Source of the DNA: Eublepharis macularius
Taxonomy: Eukaryota > Chordata > Lepidosauria > Squamata > Eublepharidae
Reading direction: 5' to 3'
DNA length: 64,000 nt
Assembly: GCF_028583425.1 (NCBI RefSeq)
Contig: NC_072800.1
Coordinates: 93,899,001 to 93,963,000 of the forward strand
The notes beneath the pieces were generated by a model that saw only the letters and a list, made by a program, of their open reading frames with translations, ran no database searches and had not been told where the DNA came from. Position 1 is the stretch's first letter, and each line of letters opens with the position of its first letter. Both the position numbers and the translations under genes were made by a program. Below are positions 13,401 through 28,400 of the stretch, piece by piece.

Positions 13401-16400
13401 TCCTGCGCCTTCTTATCCCGTCCCTTTTCGCCTTTCAGGAAGACACGCTTGAAAGGGGACACTATCCCAGGCTGAAAGAAGAAAGGGGTGGAAACATTTC
13501 AATATGACATTTCAGGTAGTATCATTTCATGCTCAAAAAGCCACCCGGTTTGTATCAAAGTGCAGGACTGCCAGAAAGGAATCCATTGCCATGGCATTTA
13601 AAAGAGGATGTATTCACAGAGCAGAGCATTGCACACCCCCTTCCAGGGGCTGGGCAGCCTTCATATTGACTGCAGCTGCTTCATCCTTCTTGGGAAAGGG
13701 CTTATCAGTCGCTTGTTCTTGTAAAGTCCTTAAAATGAACAGCTGGTTCTTTTCTAAGCCGAGCACCCTTCCAGCTTAAAGGAACACAAGTGGGCGGCTA
13801 TCTATGTCACCCCAGAAACTAGGCTGGCACAAGACAGTTTGCTAGCTGCCTCCAGCCAGATCGACTGTGGAAGCCAAGAAGCGTGCTCCTGAATCTCTTG
13901 CAACATCAGAGAATAAACGCGGGGACTTCGCAAGGGGATGTGCGGCACATCCCTCAAACTGCAACCTGCTTCAGCAGCACCTTAACGGTACTGCCCCTAC
14001 ACCCAACCGTAGAGGTTGCCTGCACAGGGAGGCCAGCCCTGTTCCACCAACAATTAACTCTGCTTTCATTCCAAGTCTTTCCGTTTGTGGGGCTTTACGC
14101 CTTTTTTATTCCTGATACTAGTTTATAAGGAATTACACGGCTATGTTTGGGAAACTGTATGTTCTTCTGCAGAGAGAGCCTGCCAGTTGCGGAAACTCAC
14201 CCACAGGCAGTGACTCCCCTCCTCCCAGTGTTCATGCCGACAATCCAATTCCTTGACTGCTTGAGAAAGCGAACATCCTCCGCTGCGTGTGCCCTGTTGG
14301 GGACCTGTCCTCAATACAGCCTGCCTCGCCACTAGACAACGCTCCCTGTCTCTGCTCACACCCGAGGAGCCACTGCGCAGCCTCTTCCCCTCACTTACTG
14401 GGCAGAGAAGCCCAGTTCTCAGAAACAGGCATGTCAGCTTCGTGGTTGTTTTCCTACAATGGCTTCAGCCACTGCAAGTTCTTTTTTTAAAGTGAGAGAC
14501 CCCAAGTTTCACAATGTGTCACGCCTCATTTGCAAAAGGCGATCTGGAGTAACACAGGCTTTGCAACCGGATTTTAACTCCACTGCATTCACAACGTATA
14601 AAGGAGGAAGTCACGTGGCTTGTTCTGCTGGGACTCGACTCGCACTGCTGGCCTGAGCGCTTGCTTTGATAAGCATCCCTGACAGCAGCGCAGGAAGAGG
14701 CCAGGCACTTGCCTCCTCTCCAAAATCCACTTCCCAAGCAGCCAGAAAGCGGCGGGATTCTGCCATTCATCAGGCTGCAACGTGCTTTTTCTTATCCAAT
14801 TCACCGCTATCCATTTGTGTACTCCGTTAAGTAGCTCTAGATATGAAATATGAATGAGGTAGCCAAGATGGAAAGGGATACAGACGCTAAATGCAGAAGC
14901 GAGACCCCGTCGAACAGAAAAACTGCACAAGGAGCGCCAAAGCAAAGAGAAGGAAAGCGTATCCAGGCTGCTCATTTCCACCTGAAGGTCATCAAGGGGG
15001 CAGCGCAGACCCTGCACCACGCGAAGCTCAGTTCTGATCAACAAGTGACCCAAGATCACTTAGCACAGATTAGTTGCTTGTTAACATGCTTTAATCCAGC
15101 CTTGCAAATAAATCCACAGAACTAATTTCTTTAAGATTTCCTGCCAAGCCATCCGGAGGTGGTTCTTCCGCACCACACATAACAAGACATACGGCTACCT
15201 GCAAGCTTGTTTTAACACACACACCCCTCAAGATATTTGGGCATTGGTGGCTGGTGGCTGGATACTGACAAAAGAGTCTACAAGAGTTATTCACTCTGAG
15301 ATTCGCCATGTTTTTAAGCGGCTGCTGGACCACTAGGAAAATCTTCCTTAAGGCGAGACGTTCCACCAGCATCTGTCTCAGGGCAACAATACTTCCCTCC
15401 ACAAAGTAACCGTGCACCTTGCTTTCCTTTGCTGTTTTATGGTGGAGCAGTCTATTGGCAGCCAAGCTCAGAAGCAGAATGTCCCCGCTAGCCAAACGCT
15501 GGGGAGCAGCTGCCTCTGGAGCCTGCTTATGAACTGCAGCATTCAGCCGGTCACTGTGGGAAACAGGACTAGAACTGACCCCTGGTGTAAACCACCATGA
15601 CCACTTTTGCGTTCTTTTCAGGCTCTCCAAACCATCGTGTGCAGGTCACAAAGCCACACGCTACAACACAGCAGGTTCAAGTTTCAGTTTTGCTAAGTGG
15701 CGCCCAACAAGCCCAGCTCTGGCAGTCAAGAAAGCTCGGGAATGCAGGCTTCCCACCAGATGTACAGCAAGCCAGTCAGCCTGTCCCAGCAGACACAAGC
15801 AGAACTCTCCCGAGACCCAGCCAAGGAAGGGACCAAGAACAGAGGCCAGGCAAGATGATGGGCGGCCCTGCCAGCTACAGCTCCAGCATGCGCAAGGATG
15901 CCATCTGGGCTATCTGAGGCAGCACACTGCCCGCCCAGAGCTCACGAGCCTCCTCGTTGGGCTATACCTGTGGATTTAACAGGGAGTGGAGCTCCACCGG
16001 GGCTGGCAGGGTGGGGCCTGGGCGTATATTCCAGCCAGACTCCCCAAGGACTTTGCCATTCAGCCCCATTCAGACTGCTGCACTGTACTTGGTTACAGAA
16101 GACACATGAAAAACAGCATGGGGGGGCAGTGAAGTGGGAGGGTTCCAGCTGAAACTCTTCACAGGTGAGAGACGCTGGGGATTCACTACCTTGCAGGCAG
16201 GGTTACATGCCAGGTGAAAACCTTAGCCTGTTGAGGGTATGCAGGACCAATACAGAACGAGATGAACTTTCATACACGGTGGTGTTAGGTGCCAGTGAGG
16301 CATTGTGGCTGCAGCATCTCACAAGGAGCTGGGCTGACATCCCCAGTTAGCTCCAGGGTTATTGGGAGGGTAAAATGAGAAGGGCAGAACCACATCCAGT

Positions 16401-19400
16401 GCCCTGAGCTTCTTAGAGGAAGGGAGGGATACTAATAAGAGATAGCCAGCATAGCTCTGGCGTACAACAACAGCAAAGAGCAAAAAGCAGCCCCGGAAAG
16501 GAGTGCTCTGCCGGGACATTGCTGGTGAAGCCAATCCATGGATTTACAAGTTCCAGGGATGTGGTGGCTGAGTTTCCATTGATCTGCCCACCAGTAAGCA
16601 GGAATGTTCCTGCACCCAGAGACGCAGGAGCAAGTCTCACACCTGGAAAAACTTAAGAATATGTGGTGCACTTTAATGACCCCAGGAGAAGTTTTGCCGA
16701 GACGCCCCTTACGAGGGGATTCAAAACAGGGGAGAAAGGAGGTGGGGTTGATGGTTGTGGATGGAGAGGCTGTCGCAGGCACAGAAGATGGACAGAAGGC
16801 ATGGCAGAGACAGGGAGGAGGCAGAGAGGAAATGCATGCAGAGACTGCCATGACTCCTGGAAGAGCAAGAAGGGCCTGCTCTGAGCAGGCAGGCAGCTGA
16901 GCAATTCCCGAGGCCTACCTCACTCTCCATGAAGGATCCAGGTAGCAAGAGCAGAAACAAACGAGAGGGGCTGAGACAGGAGCCTTCTCGGCCTGCCTCA
17001 TGGCATCCTGCTGCGCACCGTCAGGCGACCAGCCGACATGTTCAAAGGGCGAGGCACACTGTCAGCTTCTGCTCTTAAGCAAGCCTGCAAGCAGGACACG
17101 GGCAGACCACAGCTTCCTTTTGCTCAACCTACGCACGAGCAGAACACCGCCAGAGAGACCCAGCTGGGCCAGCTGCAAAGCCCAGAAGTCCCCGGGGAGA
17201 TGTGCGACAGGCGCATCTTCAGCCATCAAAGGGCGCTCCTTGTGGCCTCCAGGCAGCCTGAGACGCGGAGCAGAGGCCCTTTCTGCTGACAGAAGGCGCT
17301 GCTGATAATGGAACAGGCTGCAGGACCCAACCCAGAAAGCTGGAAGCCAGAAGTTGCCCACTGCGGCACTCTGCAACTGGTAGTAGAGGGCCAGGGGGGC
17401 AAGTTTTATCCCATGCTGAGCATGGGCGAGAGCTACACATGGCTAGGAAAGGCACCGTTTAGGGAGGGAGTGCCAATATTCCCAGGAAAACTTCCCCATT
17501 TCCCCCTCAGACATTCTATGTAATTTCACAAACATGGAGGTATTGTCAATCTACCTCTTTGTATGGGGTACATAGTAGAGTATATTTGACTGGAAGGGAA
17601 GAGGGAGGTAACCACGAAGACTCATTTGGAGAAAGATAGTGGCGATGCAGACACACACACACCCCCACACACACACCCAGCTGCAGGTGCATGGATGGGC
17701 ACTGAACCAAGTTCTCACGCAGTAGACAGGCAGCGGAACGGCTGTTCTCCCTGCACTCCCATCCTGTGGCCAACAGTATCACCAGGCCGTAACGCTCCTG
17801 ACATAATTCACAGGGTCAAAAGGAGGATCAAAGTATCACACACACACAAGCACACCACTGACATCCCTGGTGACTGAAGAGTATGTTTGGGGACAGGAGC
17901 GCGAGAAATAGGTTGACAGGAAGCAAACAAAAATCCACAGGAAGCAATGACCAGTGAAACAGGTTTAGAAGGAAGTCAGCTGAAGCCCGGAGACACGGGA
18001 GTTGTGCACAAAAGGGACTGCCGTGCTGGTCTGCAGCAGCAAACACCACTGTGGGTCTTGTGGCATCTTCAAGACCAACAGACTTCTTTGGGCAGAAGCT
18101 TTCATCTTCCACCACTCAAATATGAACACCCTCCCTCCCCACAGAGCTCAGGACAGGTTTATTTTATCCTTGCATCAACCCTGTAAGGTAGGCTAGCCTG
18201 AGAATGACTGGTCTGAGGTCACCTGGTGAGGAGCTTGGCTGAGTGGAGATTTGAGCCTGCATCTCCTCAGGCCCAGTCTCACACTCCAACCCCAACCCCT
18301 ACACTGCATCGGCTAACTGGAACTTCTGTCAAAGTGGGCTCAAGCCCACAAATGCTTCTAGCACAATAAATCCAGCAGTCTCTCAGGAGCCACATGATCT
18401 TTTGTTGCTTATGCACAGAAATGGTTTATGCATAAACAAGGATTTTTTTATGCTGCAAGAGACCTCACGCCTTCCTTTTCCTGAGCTTTGGAGACCACAG
18501 ATCATGCAAACACTGACCGCACCCTCTGCTGGGGAGATCGGCTGAGGCTCAAGGAGCAGATTCAAGGAACGCAGTCGGGAATCTGCAAGAGGCAAAGGAG
18601 CACACGTGCACACCAGCTGAACGGCGAGCACACACGCTGCAGCGCAATATTCCAGATCATTGCCAGCGGGCTGTTCCATTAGCCTGATTTGGACACAGTC
18701 CGCTTTAAAAGGCACTGAGTCTTTAAGAGCACAGAGCTGAGTTTTCGCCCTGAAGGCTCCCTCTTTGAGAAGCTCAGGCACTCTGCTGCTGCGGATTACT
18801 TGGCGAAGCACGTAAGAGCAGCCCTGCCAGGTCAGGCCAGGGGCCCCACTAGTCCAGCATCTTGGCCCCCCGGAAGGCCAAAGCCTGACCACAATATTGT
18901 CCCTTCCCCTTGCTGGTTTTCAGAGCCACACTGCCTCTGATCAAGGAAGCGCCACTTCATGAGCAGCTGCCAATGGACCTATCCTCCAGGAATCTCTTCA
19001 GCCCCCTTTCAGAACATCGGAGCTTGGGGCTATCACTAACATGACCTCCATCAGTTAATTCTGCCCAGTATGAAAAAGTCCCTTCTTTTGTCTGTCCTGA
19101 ACCTGCTGGCCACCAGCTTTGATTGCTCCTGACTTCTAATGTGTTATATATGGGGTGAGGGACAGAAAGCTCCCCCCCCGCCCCTTGCCCGCCCAGTTCC
19201 GAGGGATCCCAAGTGTAAATTTCCCCAAAGGGCCATACAGTAACACCACCGAGGCCATTTCAGGTTGTGAAACGGTGTGTGTGGGGGGGGGGAGCTGAAG
19301 CCCCTTCTCCTCACAAGCGGCACTCCTGCTCAAAATCAGGCCCATACACACCTGGGAAGAGAGTTTCTGGCACGGAACTCCAGGTGCACATCTGACTCGA

Positions 19401-22400
19401 AGTCCGTGTGTCCGCCACGTGACCACCACATGGATGCTGTAACATGTGAAATGACCCACAGTCATCTTTTCTCTCTGCCAACACACCTCAAGCCTACCCT
19501 GAGCCCCTCTGCCAATGGAACGGAAGTGCTCTCCTTCCCCGTATCAGTTCATCTGTCGGTTTCCTCTGCTGCAGTCTTCCCCATTCCCCCCTGCCACGAC
19601 CTGGCAGACCGCTCCTCTCTTGCTCTTCCAGAAGCCTGCTCCTCCAAGAGGTTTTTCAGACTTCCTGCTACCCATGATCTAACCGGAGCCACCCCATATT
19701 ATTCCACTACCAAACTCTGTCCCTTTTCCTGCAGACATGCCCTGTGCAGGGTACGTGCAAGAGGGGCAACCGGGGCCAGCCCTTTCGAGGCTTGCCTGAC
19801 GCAGGCAGAGGCAAAGCCACTCCCCCCGAGGGCCTCTGCACTCACACAGTCCCGTGTTTGCTGGGCTGCTACGAGGCAGAGGCAGAGGCAGATGCTTTGC
19901 ACAGGTATAGAGCCAGAGGAGTTAGCCGGGCTAGTCTGTAGTCGCAAATTAGTAAAGAGTCCAGTAGTAGCACCTTTAAGACGAGCCAACTTTATTGTAG
20001 CATAAGCGTTGAAGAACCACAGCTCTCTTCGTCTGACGATGCATCTGACGAAGAGAGCTGTGGGTCTCAAAAGCTTATGTCACAATAAAGTTGGTTAGTC
20101 TTAAAGGTGCTACTGGACTCTTTGCTATTTTGCACAGGTAGCAGCTGAATCTCAGGAATCCAAGAGTCGCTCAGAGGCAAATGTCAGCGTTGTGCTTAAG
20201 CCCAGCCTCAAAAGACAGCCAGGCTGCTATTTTGTACGTTGTCTTTGTTGCAAGAGACAAAGAAGGCCTCGAGAGGGAAACTGAAAACAGCCTGATGTGG
20301 CACGTGGGCACTGGAAAGATGATTCTGAGCCTGCCTTCAGAAAATGAAACTGCTCCCCCACAAAAGAGAAATCATCTCTGGTGACATCACTGGAAATTTT
20401 ACATCTCTAATCACCCCTTGCTAAGTATAACAGAAATTCAATAGTAGCCAGCAGGACCTCTGTGCTTATGGGACACTAAGTGTGGGCCAGGAAAGACGAC
20501 TTACATCAAAGACACCCAATACTCCATACAAGGATGACCAAACAGTGTGACAGTGAGAGCCCGTGTGATGTTGCGGTTAGTGTGTTGGAGTAGGATCTGG
20601 GAAACCCAAGTCGGAATCCCCACTCTGCCAAGGAAGCTTGCTGGGTGGCCTTGGGCTACTAACGCCTGGTCAGCCCAATCTACCTCGCAGGGTTGTTGTG
20701 AAGAGGTGAATGATGCCAGCCACTTTGGGTCCCCGCCAGGGATAAAGGCAGGGTATAAATAAAGTGCTGCAACAACAAAGCAGGTTGGAAGAAAGCAGAG
20801 CTCCCGTATCTCTGGCAAAGGCTGAGGCTGCGAATGGAGAATGCCTACCCACAAAGCTGATTTGGGCCCATCAGGGGAACGCCACACTCAAAAACTGGGG
20901 AAACTCCCACACAAAACACCGAATCCTTAATTGGTGTTAATGGCTGAGGGCCTGAAGCAACAGCAAGGAGATTCCCAACGGCTCTGTACTGGGAGCTACA
21001 AAACCTCCTCAGCTGGCTTTGCTCGGGAAAGTGGCTGCTTAACTAGTCAGAGGTCTTAAGCTAGCAACAACAAGTCAGGGATAAGCATGAAATCCATATC
21101 TAGGTCTCAGCCTACTTTGAGGGCTCCAAGTTGGCCACCAGCTCTTCCCGTTTCTGGCACCAGCATCAATGGTGGTGTCCAACTCAGACCCCTCAAAAAC
21201 AGAGGAACTCCCAGACGCAGCTGCCACTCTTCGTGGCCCTCAAGCTGTGGAACAACTTTGCTGGAGCACTGGCCCGTTAGCCAATGCTGTACTCTGCTGG
21301 GCACATGCTCCCAAAAGGGGTCTAGCAAGTCACAAATTACGTGCCTGGCCTGCTTTCTTCAATGCAGGTTAAGGCAGCTTCAAAACAGCCTTCAACCCTC
21401 TCCTCCCCTGTCTGAACAGCACTGGTCTATCTTGGGCAGAATTCCTTCCTGTCATGCCCCCTGCAGCCAGGCCAGAACCAAGAAACAGGCAGACCCAAGC
21501 AAGGGAACTGAAGGGCATCAGGAGAGGCAGAGCAGAAAGACCCAGCTGGGAAGGGGAGGGCAGGGACACTGAGACCACACCGGCCCTTAGGACTTTTGGC
21601 TAAGGTCACAGCTGGATTTTGATCCAGAGGGGCAGAGATGCCGCCTTTGCAGAGACTGACAACAGCCGGCTGACTACCTGCTGCAGGTCCAGAGTGGGAC
21701 ATTTTACCTGGGTGGGGACCGCTGCGGCGCCGTGTCACCCAACACATTCTGCATGATTCAGGACTAGCAGGGAGAAGGGCAGGACACGCGGGGCTGCGGC
21801 GATGGTCACGAGAAGGCTGTAAAGAAAGGCTGCACGCCTTAAGCGGACTCTCGGGCCTGCTACCCAGGACGGAGGCACGTCTTCCTCCTGATTCCAGTCC
21901 CACGCCATTCTTGACCATCAAAGAGCCGTTTACATGACAAAGCCCCACACGGCTCTTAACAGACTGTGCTCTTCTGATTCAGACGGCACACAAGCCGCAG
22001 AGCCTGGGCAGAACCGTCCGGCTTTCCTGTCACACCCAGAACAAAGCTTACTGGGTCTCCCCAGGGCGCCTGAGACCCAAGTTAGCCACGGGTGGCTGGC
22101 CTCTCCATAGCCAGAGATTCGGAACAGGCTCCGGGGGGGGGGGGGCTTCTGAGGCCCTTTCCTGTTCCGCTGGAAGAGCACGAGAGGCCCTCCTTGCTCG
22201 CCACAGCTCCGGCTTAGCATTCTGACTCTCATCACCACCACGTGCGGAGAGAGGTGGGGGGGCCCAGCACTCACGCGTTCTAAACCAAGACCACAAAACA
22301 AGTGCAACAGGCTTCACGTTCTGCTTTGAGGGTGGGGGGAAAGGAGGCAGGACTCAACAACAGCAAGCCACGTTAAGGGACTCTCTCTGATATGCTCCTC

Positions 22401-25400
22401 CTGCCCCGCCCCTCACTCTCTCTCACACGCACAAGGTCTAGTTTGTTTTAGACTCTCTGACACTGGCTTCTTTGTTTCTGGCGTTGCTCTGCCTCCAGCT
22501 CTGCTCAGGTTTCACAGAACCTTTTCAAGGTGGAAACAGATGAGGCCTAACAAAAGCTCCAGCTCAGCTGATCTAAAATTACTAAACTGGGAAGCACGTT
22601 GGATGGACTTCTTCCTGGAGGAGCTGCACCATCCATTGCTCTGAGGTGGCACAATTCCTGGCTGAACAGCACACTTAGAGGACCTCCCGGACGCCCGGCT
22701 GATTTTGCTTTTTATCGACATGGCTGTTCAGACCCCTGGCAGCATGGTTTTAGGGTGGCTGTGGGAGGAAGATCTTGGTCCCAAGGGAACATTTACATTG
22801 ATTCCATCAGGATTCAAGCTTCTCTGGAGCTGCCAGACATGGACTCAGTCTGTGCTAACAGACACCTCCAGTCTGTCCCCTTCAGGCCAAAGGGGGCAGC
22901 GGGGAGGGGGGGGTTAGTCAGCCCTGGCAACACCAAACCTACACCCAGAAGGGACAGTGGAAAGAAACCCCGTGACTGCATCTCACCCTCTTCATAAAGT
23001 TTTCATTTTAATTAGGCAGCCTTCTTTTCCTTCACCGTATTACCGCATTGCTTACTGGACACATTGTACGGCATCCTCTAACAGCAAAATCCAGTTTATT
23101 TGATTATTATATTGTTTCTGTTTCATTGCTCTTAAGGGCAATCCAGTTTTATTGCATGGTGCATGGCACGCGCTAGCTAGGCATCTTTACGGCTGCCTAC
23201 AATGTCAAATTAAGTAAATAAATTAAGTGCTTCTAGATCAAGCCTGCTTCTTTGGACTGAGAGACCCGCCTCACCTTGCCAAGTCTTTGCCAGTGGCCCA
23301 TCAGCGTTGGGCTTTGCCGGCCCACGTGGCCCATCAGTGACTCAGAAGCAGTCGGCTCAGGCACACGAGGAGGGAGCCCTGATGCCCCTCAAGCTGCTAT
23401 AAAATAAAATTTAGAGTGCTGGTCACAGGGACCTCCATGGATGCAGGACCCAGCGAGGTCGCCGTGTTAGGCTGCTGCAGCTGAAACGAGGGAATCCCAG
23501 GACAACTGAGAGGCAAACCCATTTATCGAAGTTTATACTCTCAGAGATTAAAGCTTGTGCTACAGGGAATGGATTGTTTTTTAAGGTATCACAGGACGCT
23601 GATTTCTGCAGAAACAACAAATCCCTTTCCATACAGTAAAAACATACGGCAGTTTCTTGAGACGATCCCAAGCTTTCCTCCCACCATTGTGCAGCATCCA
23701 CCCGAGGCTTCGTTTTGCATTGGCAAGGCCAGAAATAGGACATGATGCAACAACACTCTATCCACCCCAAGAGTGCATCCAATACACTCTTCAGCTACAC
23801 TCTGCAGGCGCCAGAGGATCAGTTTAGAATCAAAGCCTCAAAAAAACCCCAAACCCTCAGTTTTTGTTCTAAACACTTGGGAGGGTGTGTGTGTGCAGAG
23901 GGAGCGAGAAAGAGAAGAAAGGAAAATGCCAATCTCAGCCTTCTCCAACATTCCCTGTCCTCTCCCAGCAATGCCAGAATATATTCCTTCTCTGGGAAGT
24001 GCCTGAGAGGGCCATACCTCCATGGCACTGCCAGAGGAAGCAGCCTCCAGCCCCCCCCCCGCCCCCTACAAAACCAAAGACGGGAGGAAGTCCCCTGCTC
24101 CCAAACACTGCAGTTAGTGTGGGGGTGGGGCGGGGAGAAGAGGCATGTTGGGAACTCTCCATGGCTAACAAATCACCTGACGGGGTAACAGCAAAGCAGT
24201 ACAGGAAAGAAAACACAAATGTTCTAACTTGTTCCCCTATCAGTTCTTGCTTGAGACTTGGTGGCCGAGTGATTTAAAATACTCGTGTCCTGCCTCAAGG
24301 CAGGTCACAAAAGAATACCCCATGGTATCTGTGACAATAAAAACAAATTCCAAGAACCACCCACCCTTAGACACCAAGACTCTGCCGGAGAGAATTACAC
24401 AGCCAGTTACAGAAAAAGCGGAAAATCCCTCCCAAACACACTGCCTGACCATCTCTTTCAACAGCTCAGCAATGCGGAAGTCTCCTTTACCTCAGCTGGC
24501 AGACCACCCCACAGCAGGAGTCCTGCCCCCCCCCCAGGTGCATCGCCATTTCCTGGAGAGAGGGGAAAACGGCAAACAGCAGGAATACCGCTCTGCTCTC
24601 TAAGCTAGTCCCTGAGCAAGCCTGATGTCTCCTATATCTGCACACCAAACTTGTTCACATACATTATGAGAATTCTCATATGCAATGCAACACGAGGGGG
24701 GGAGGTGTCCCACTTTCCTTTACGATTCACATCTCTCAGCCATAGATAAAAGCCATCCCCAGCAGTTAAGCCAGCTTTGTCCTGACTTGGCCTCATGGAG
24801 GTCCCCCCTTCACGCATCCCCCCAAAAGAGAGACAGAGATCTATCCATTCACGTTCAGTAAAACCCTATGGGGTCACCCTAAGCTGGCTGTGACTTGACG
24901 ACGGCACTTTCCACCACCATAGAAGGCTACCCACGGGCAACTTCATGTTTACTTCAGCTGTGCTGGCCTCCACACCAGCACTCAAGGAAAAAGGAAAGGA
25001 ATTTTCCCAGAACGCTATTTTTGGAACTGCCTCCTTTCCCTTGCTCTCTTCAGAGAAGAATTCCTGCCTTAGTCCTTCAAGAACACACTTTTATTCTGAT
25101 TTATTATACCTATTGGAGGGAAACGAAACCGTTTGTTATAGGAAAGAGGCAGAAAAAGTGAAAGGTAAGAACCCCGAGGGATCATTCTTCACCATCAGCA
25201 ACAACAAGGTAAGATTCTGGCTGAAGAAGTTCACAGCCATACATGAACACTTTGCATACACAAAACCTACATTCAGGACAAAGGGGTTCAATGCTGCGCT
25301 CCTGGGTGAAAGCAGCCTACTTAGCTCTGCTACTCTTTCCCTCCTGGAAGGCTAGACTGCTAGGAAACCTCTGTGCTGCTACTGCTTGGCTACTGAGAAA

Positions 25401-28400
25401 GCCAAGGAGGAGGGATGCTGCAGGCACCAAAGCCCCATTTCAGAAGGAAGCTGAAAGGGAGACTCAGAAGAATCAAATCCCTCCAAGACAGGACACGTAT
25501 TTCAGGTTAGAAGAGGCGCAATCTTGAAAGGATTCTTGCATACTTAGCAAGCCAAGTCACAGAAGCCATAAGAGGCAAGGCGGCTTTCTTTAAAAAGTGG
25601 GAAACTCGTTCAAACAAGGTGAATGGAAAGAAGCACAGGCTCTAGCAAAACAAATACACACTGGGTTGGGTTTCTGGCATGACACTCGTGTTTACCTAGA
25701 GATAGTTAGCTTGCGTAGGACTATTCAAATGTCCAGTCGTTCTTTGTGTCAGGACAGAAGGGGAGTTGCATGCTTAATTAAGGGAGGATTCATTATTGGC
25801 TGACCAGTTTACTGGCGGGCAATTAGAATTCCTTCACGTACTCAAGGATTAATTGCTTTGTTCAGTTCTTAGTTCACCAAGATGTGAAGACGTAGCAGCT
25901 AAGATGAGCTATTCTTTGTTTTATTACCAATGTACCCTTTTAATCCTGTATGTAGTAAATCTCTTTTTGGAAGCCAAAACACGTGTCTGTGATTTTTAAT
26001 TCTGCTGTGCATATTTCATAACTCTGCCAACACACTGACAGAAAGGGGAACAAAAGAGAATTTGAGGAGCGTGTTGCTTAAAAACTTAAGTGTTTCTTCA
26101 AATATATCAGCAGCAAGAAGGCAGTTGAGCAACCAGACAATAAAAGAATGAATGGATTGTGTTAGGAAGACTGGGGTGGGGTGGGGAGGGGGTTTGAACT
26201 TTGAGGAAAGATCAAGGGATTGTGGTAGACACCTTGATGAAAACATTGACGGCACTGAGACCAGCAGCAGAGAAAGATGCAAACTCCATGACAAGGACTA
26301 CTAGGAAAATAAAAGGGCCGACATGGTAATTGCTATGGATGTAGCCCCAACGGGAATACTGTGTGCAGTTTTGGTGAGGATACTCCCCCCCCCCCGCGCC
26401 AAATACCGCAGAGGTGGACAAAGTGTGGAAGAGGGCAGCCAAGTGGATTAATGGGACGGACCACCCTTCCTATGAGGAAAGACTAAAGAGCACTGTAGCT
26501 CGGACAACAAATGGAACAGAGGCCAAGCCCTTCACCCATGATGCAGCCTTCTAGCACCGGGATTCAGACCTCTGAATCTGAGCAGGAGGCCCCTTTAATC
26601 CCACAGCTAGTAGCTACTCATGGACTTATTTGGGAATTCAAGATAAGAGATTACTGGCCTCCCCAGTCTTGTAAAACCTGGGAACAAGTTCTCCCCTGCT
26701 ATGTTCCAGTGCGACAGCTCCGCTCACCTGAGCAAAGCTTTTCCAAAAACGATACAAGTAAAATCAGCAGTTCGTGCACATTCTCTACGGCAGCGGCGCC
26801 TGCATTATGGACTGGAGGCCTTTGTGAAGGCGCCCGCAATCTGATCATTGCCTAGAAAGTGCAACAGAATTGTTCAGGAGGACATTCTTTAGGGTGGAGC
26901 AAAGCTCCAGTGTAACAGTTCAGCTCCGGAGGCGATTTTTATTAGGGGGAAAGTTTTTCCTACACTGATAGTCTTGTTGCTTTAAGCAGAGAGGGGTGCA
27001 TGCATTGTTCTGTCCCCCGCCCCTTTCTACAATCTCTCCCAACCGCATTATTTTTACTAGGCATTTTTACTATTAGATTTAAATGTTATCATACCTGATA
27101 ATTCATTCACTGATTGCCTGATGTTGCATACCTTGTAATCTGCTTACTGACTGAATGAGAGCTTTCATCATACTCATAATATGCTTTTCAGCATCCCTGT
27201 AAAGCCGCTGGGAGAGGTAACCTTGAGATTTGGGCTGAGTTACCACCAATATGCACACGACACTCAGTTTCATCTTGTGTTACAAGCAGATCCCAGGGAG
27301 GCTGTGGAAACTGTGAGCAGGTGTCTGGAGGCAGTTTTGGGACAGAAGAAGGCTAACCAGCTGAAATCCTGACAAAACAGAGATGCTATTGCTGGAGGGA
27401 AGGTTTTTCCCAGGAATTGGGATAATTCCCGTTCAGAATGGCATTGCACTCCCCCTAAAGGAGAGGCTTCGTAGCTTGGCGGTGCTGCTGGACCTCAGCC
27501 TACTGTGGTACGAACAGGTGGCAGCAGTGGCCAGGGATACCTTCCGCCAGCTTTGACTGCTGAGCCAGCTGCAGCCCTTCCTGAACATGAAGAATTTTGT
27601 CACCAAATACTAAAACATACTAATACCCCACATACGTGGGGCTGCCCTCGAGGACTGTTCAACATCTTCTGTTAGTACAGAATGTTGCGGCCAGAACGCT
27701 GACTGCAGTGAGTTGTAGGGACCATGTATCACTCCAGTCTTGGTCCATCAACACTGGCTCCCAATTTGCTTCCAGGCCCAATTCGAGGTGCTGGTATTGA
27801 CTCTGAAAGCCCTGCATAGCTCCGGACCCGCACCCCAGCTCAGGACAGCCTTCTCCCCTACGAACCTCCCTGTCCACTCTGGCCATCTTCAGGTGCCCCC
27901 GCCATCTGAGGCTAGACAGGTGGCGACCCAGGAACGGGACTTCTCGGTCACAGAGCTAACACTTGGGAACTCCCTCCCCGGGGAGAGCCATCCGCCATCT
28001 GTCCCCCTCTATCCCTGCCTTCTGCCAGTGGGCGAAGACTTGTCTTGTTTGGCATCCCCCCGCCCCAGGAACAGTTATGTGCCCTCCTTCCTGTTTGTTT
28101 ATATGTTTGTAATTAATTATTTTATATATACTTTATGTTAAGTGCTGTTTTAATGTTGAAATGTCGTAATGTTCTGATGTTCTCCACCCTATGTAGGTAG
28201 AAAGGCAGCATAGAAATGTTTTAAATAAACAAGTAATCTGCCTCAGATCCCAGTGAGAAACAAGGATTATAAAGGAAACCATCATCAACAACAACAATAA
28301 TGATAATAAAGGGTCTGGAGAGATTATCCACTCCTTATAGTGGTTTGTAGCCCCCCCCACCCCCCACCCCAAGACAAACCAAACTGCTACTTTAACACTG

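Noticed and set aside
19277-20005. A 242-codon plus-strand open frame in CCM2 intron 1
   Set aside because: No domain or family resemblance, low-complexity composition, and its end runs into a foldback repeat. It looks like chance.
25600-26030. AT-rich stretch that might be an old LTR
   Set aside because: I could not find paired ends, a target duplication or any internal region, so there is no support for naming an element.
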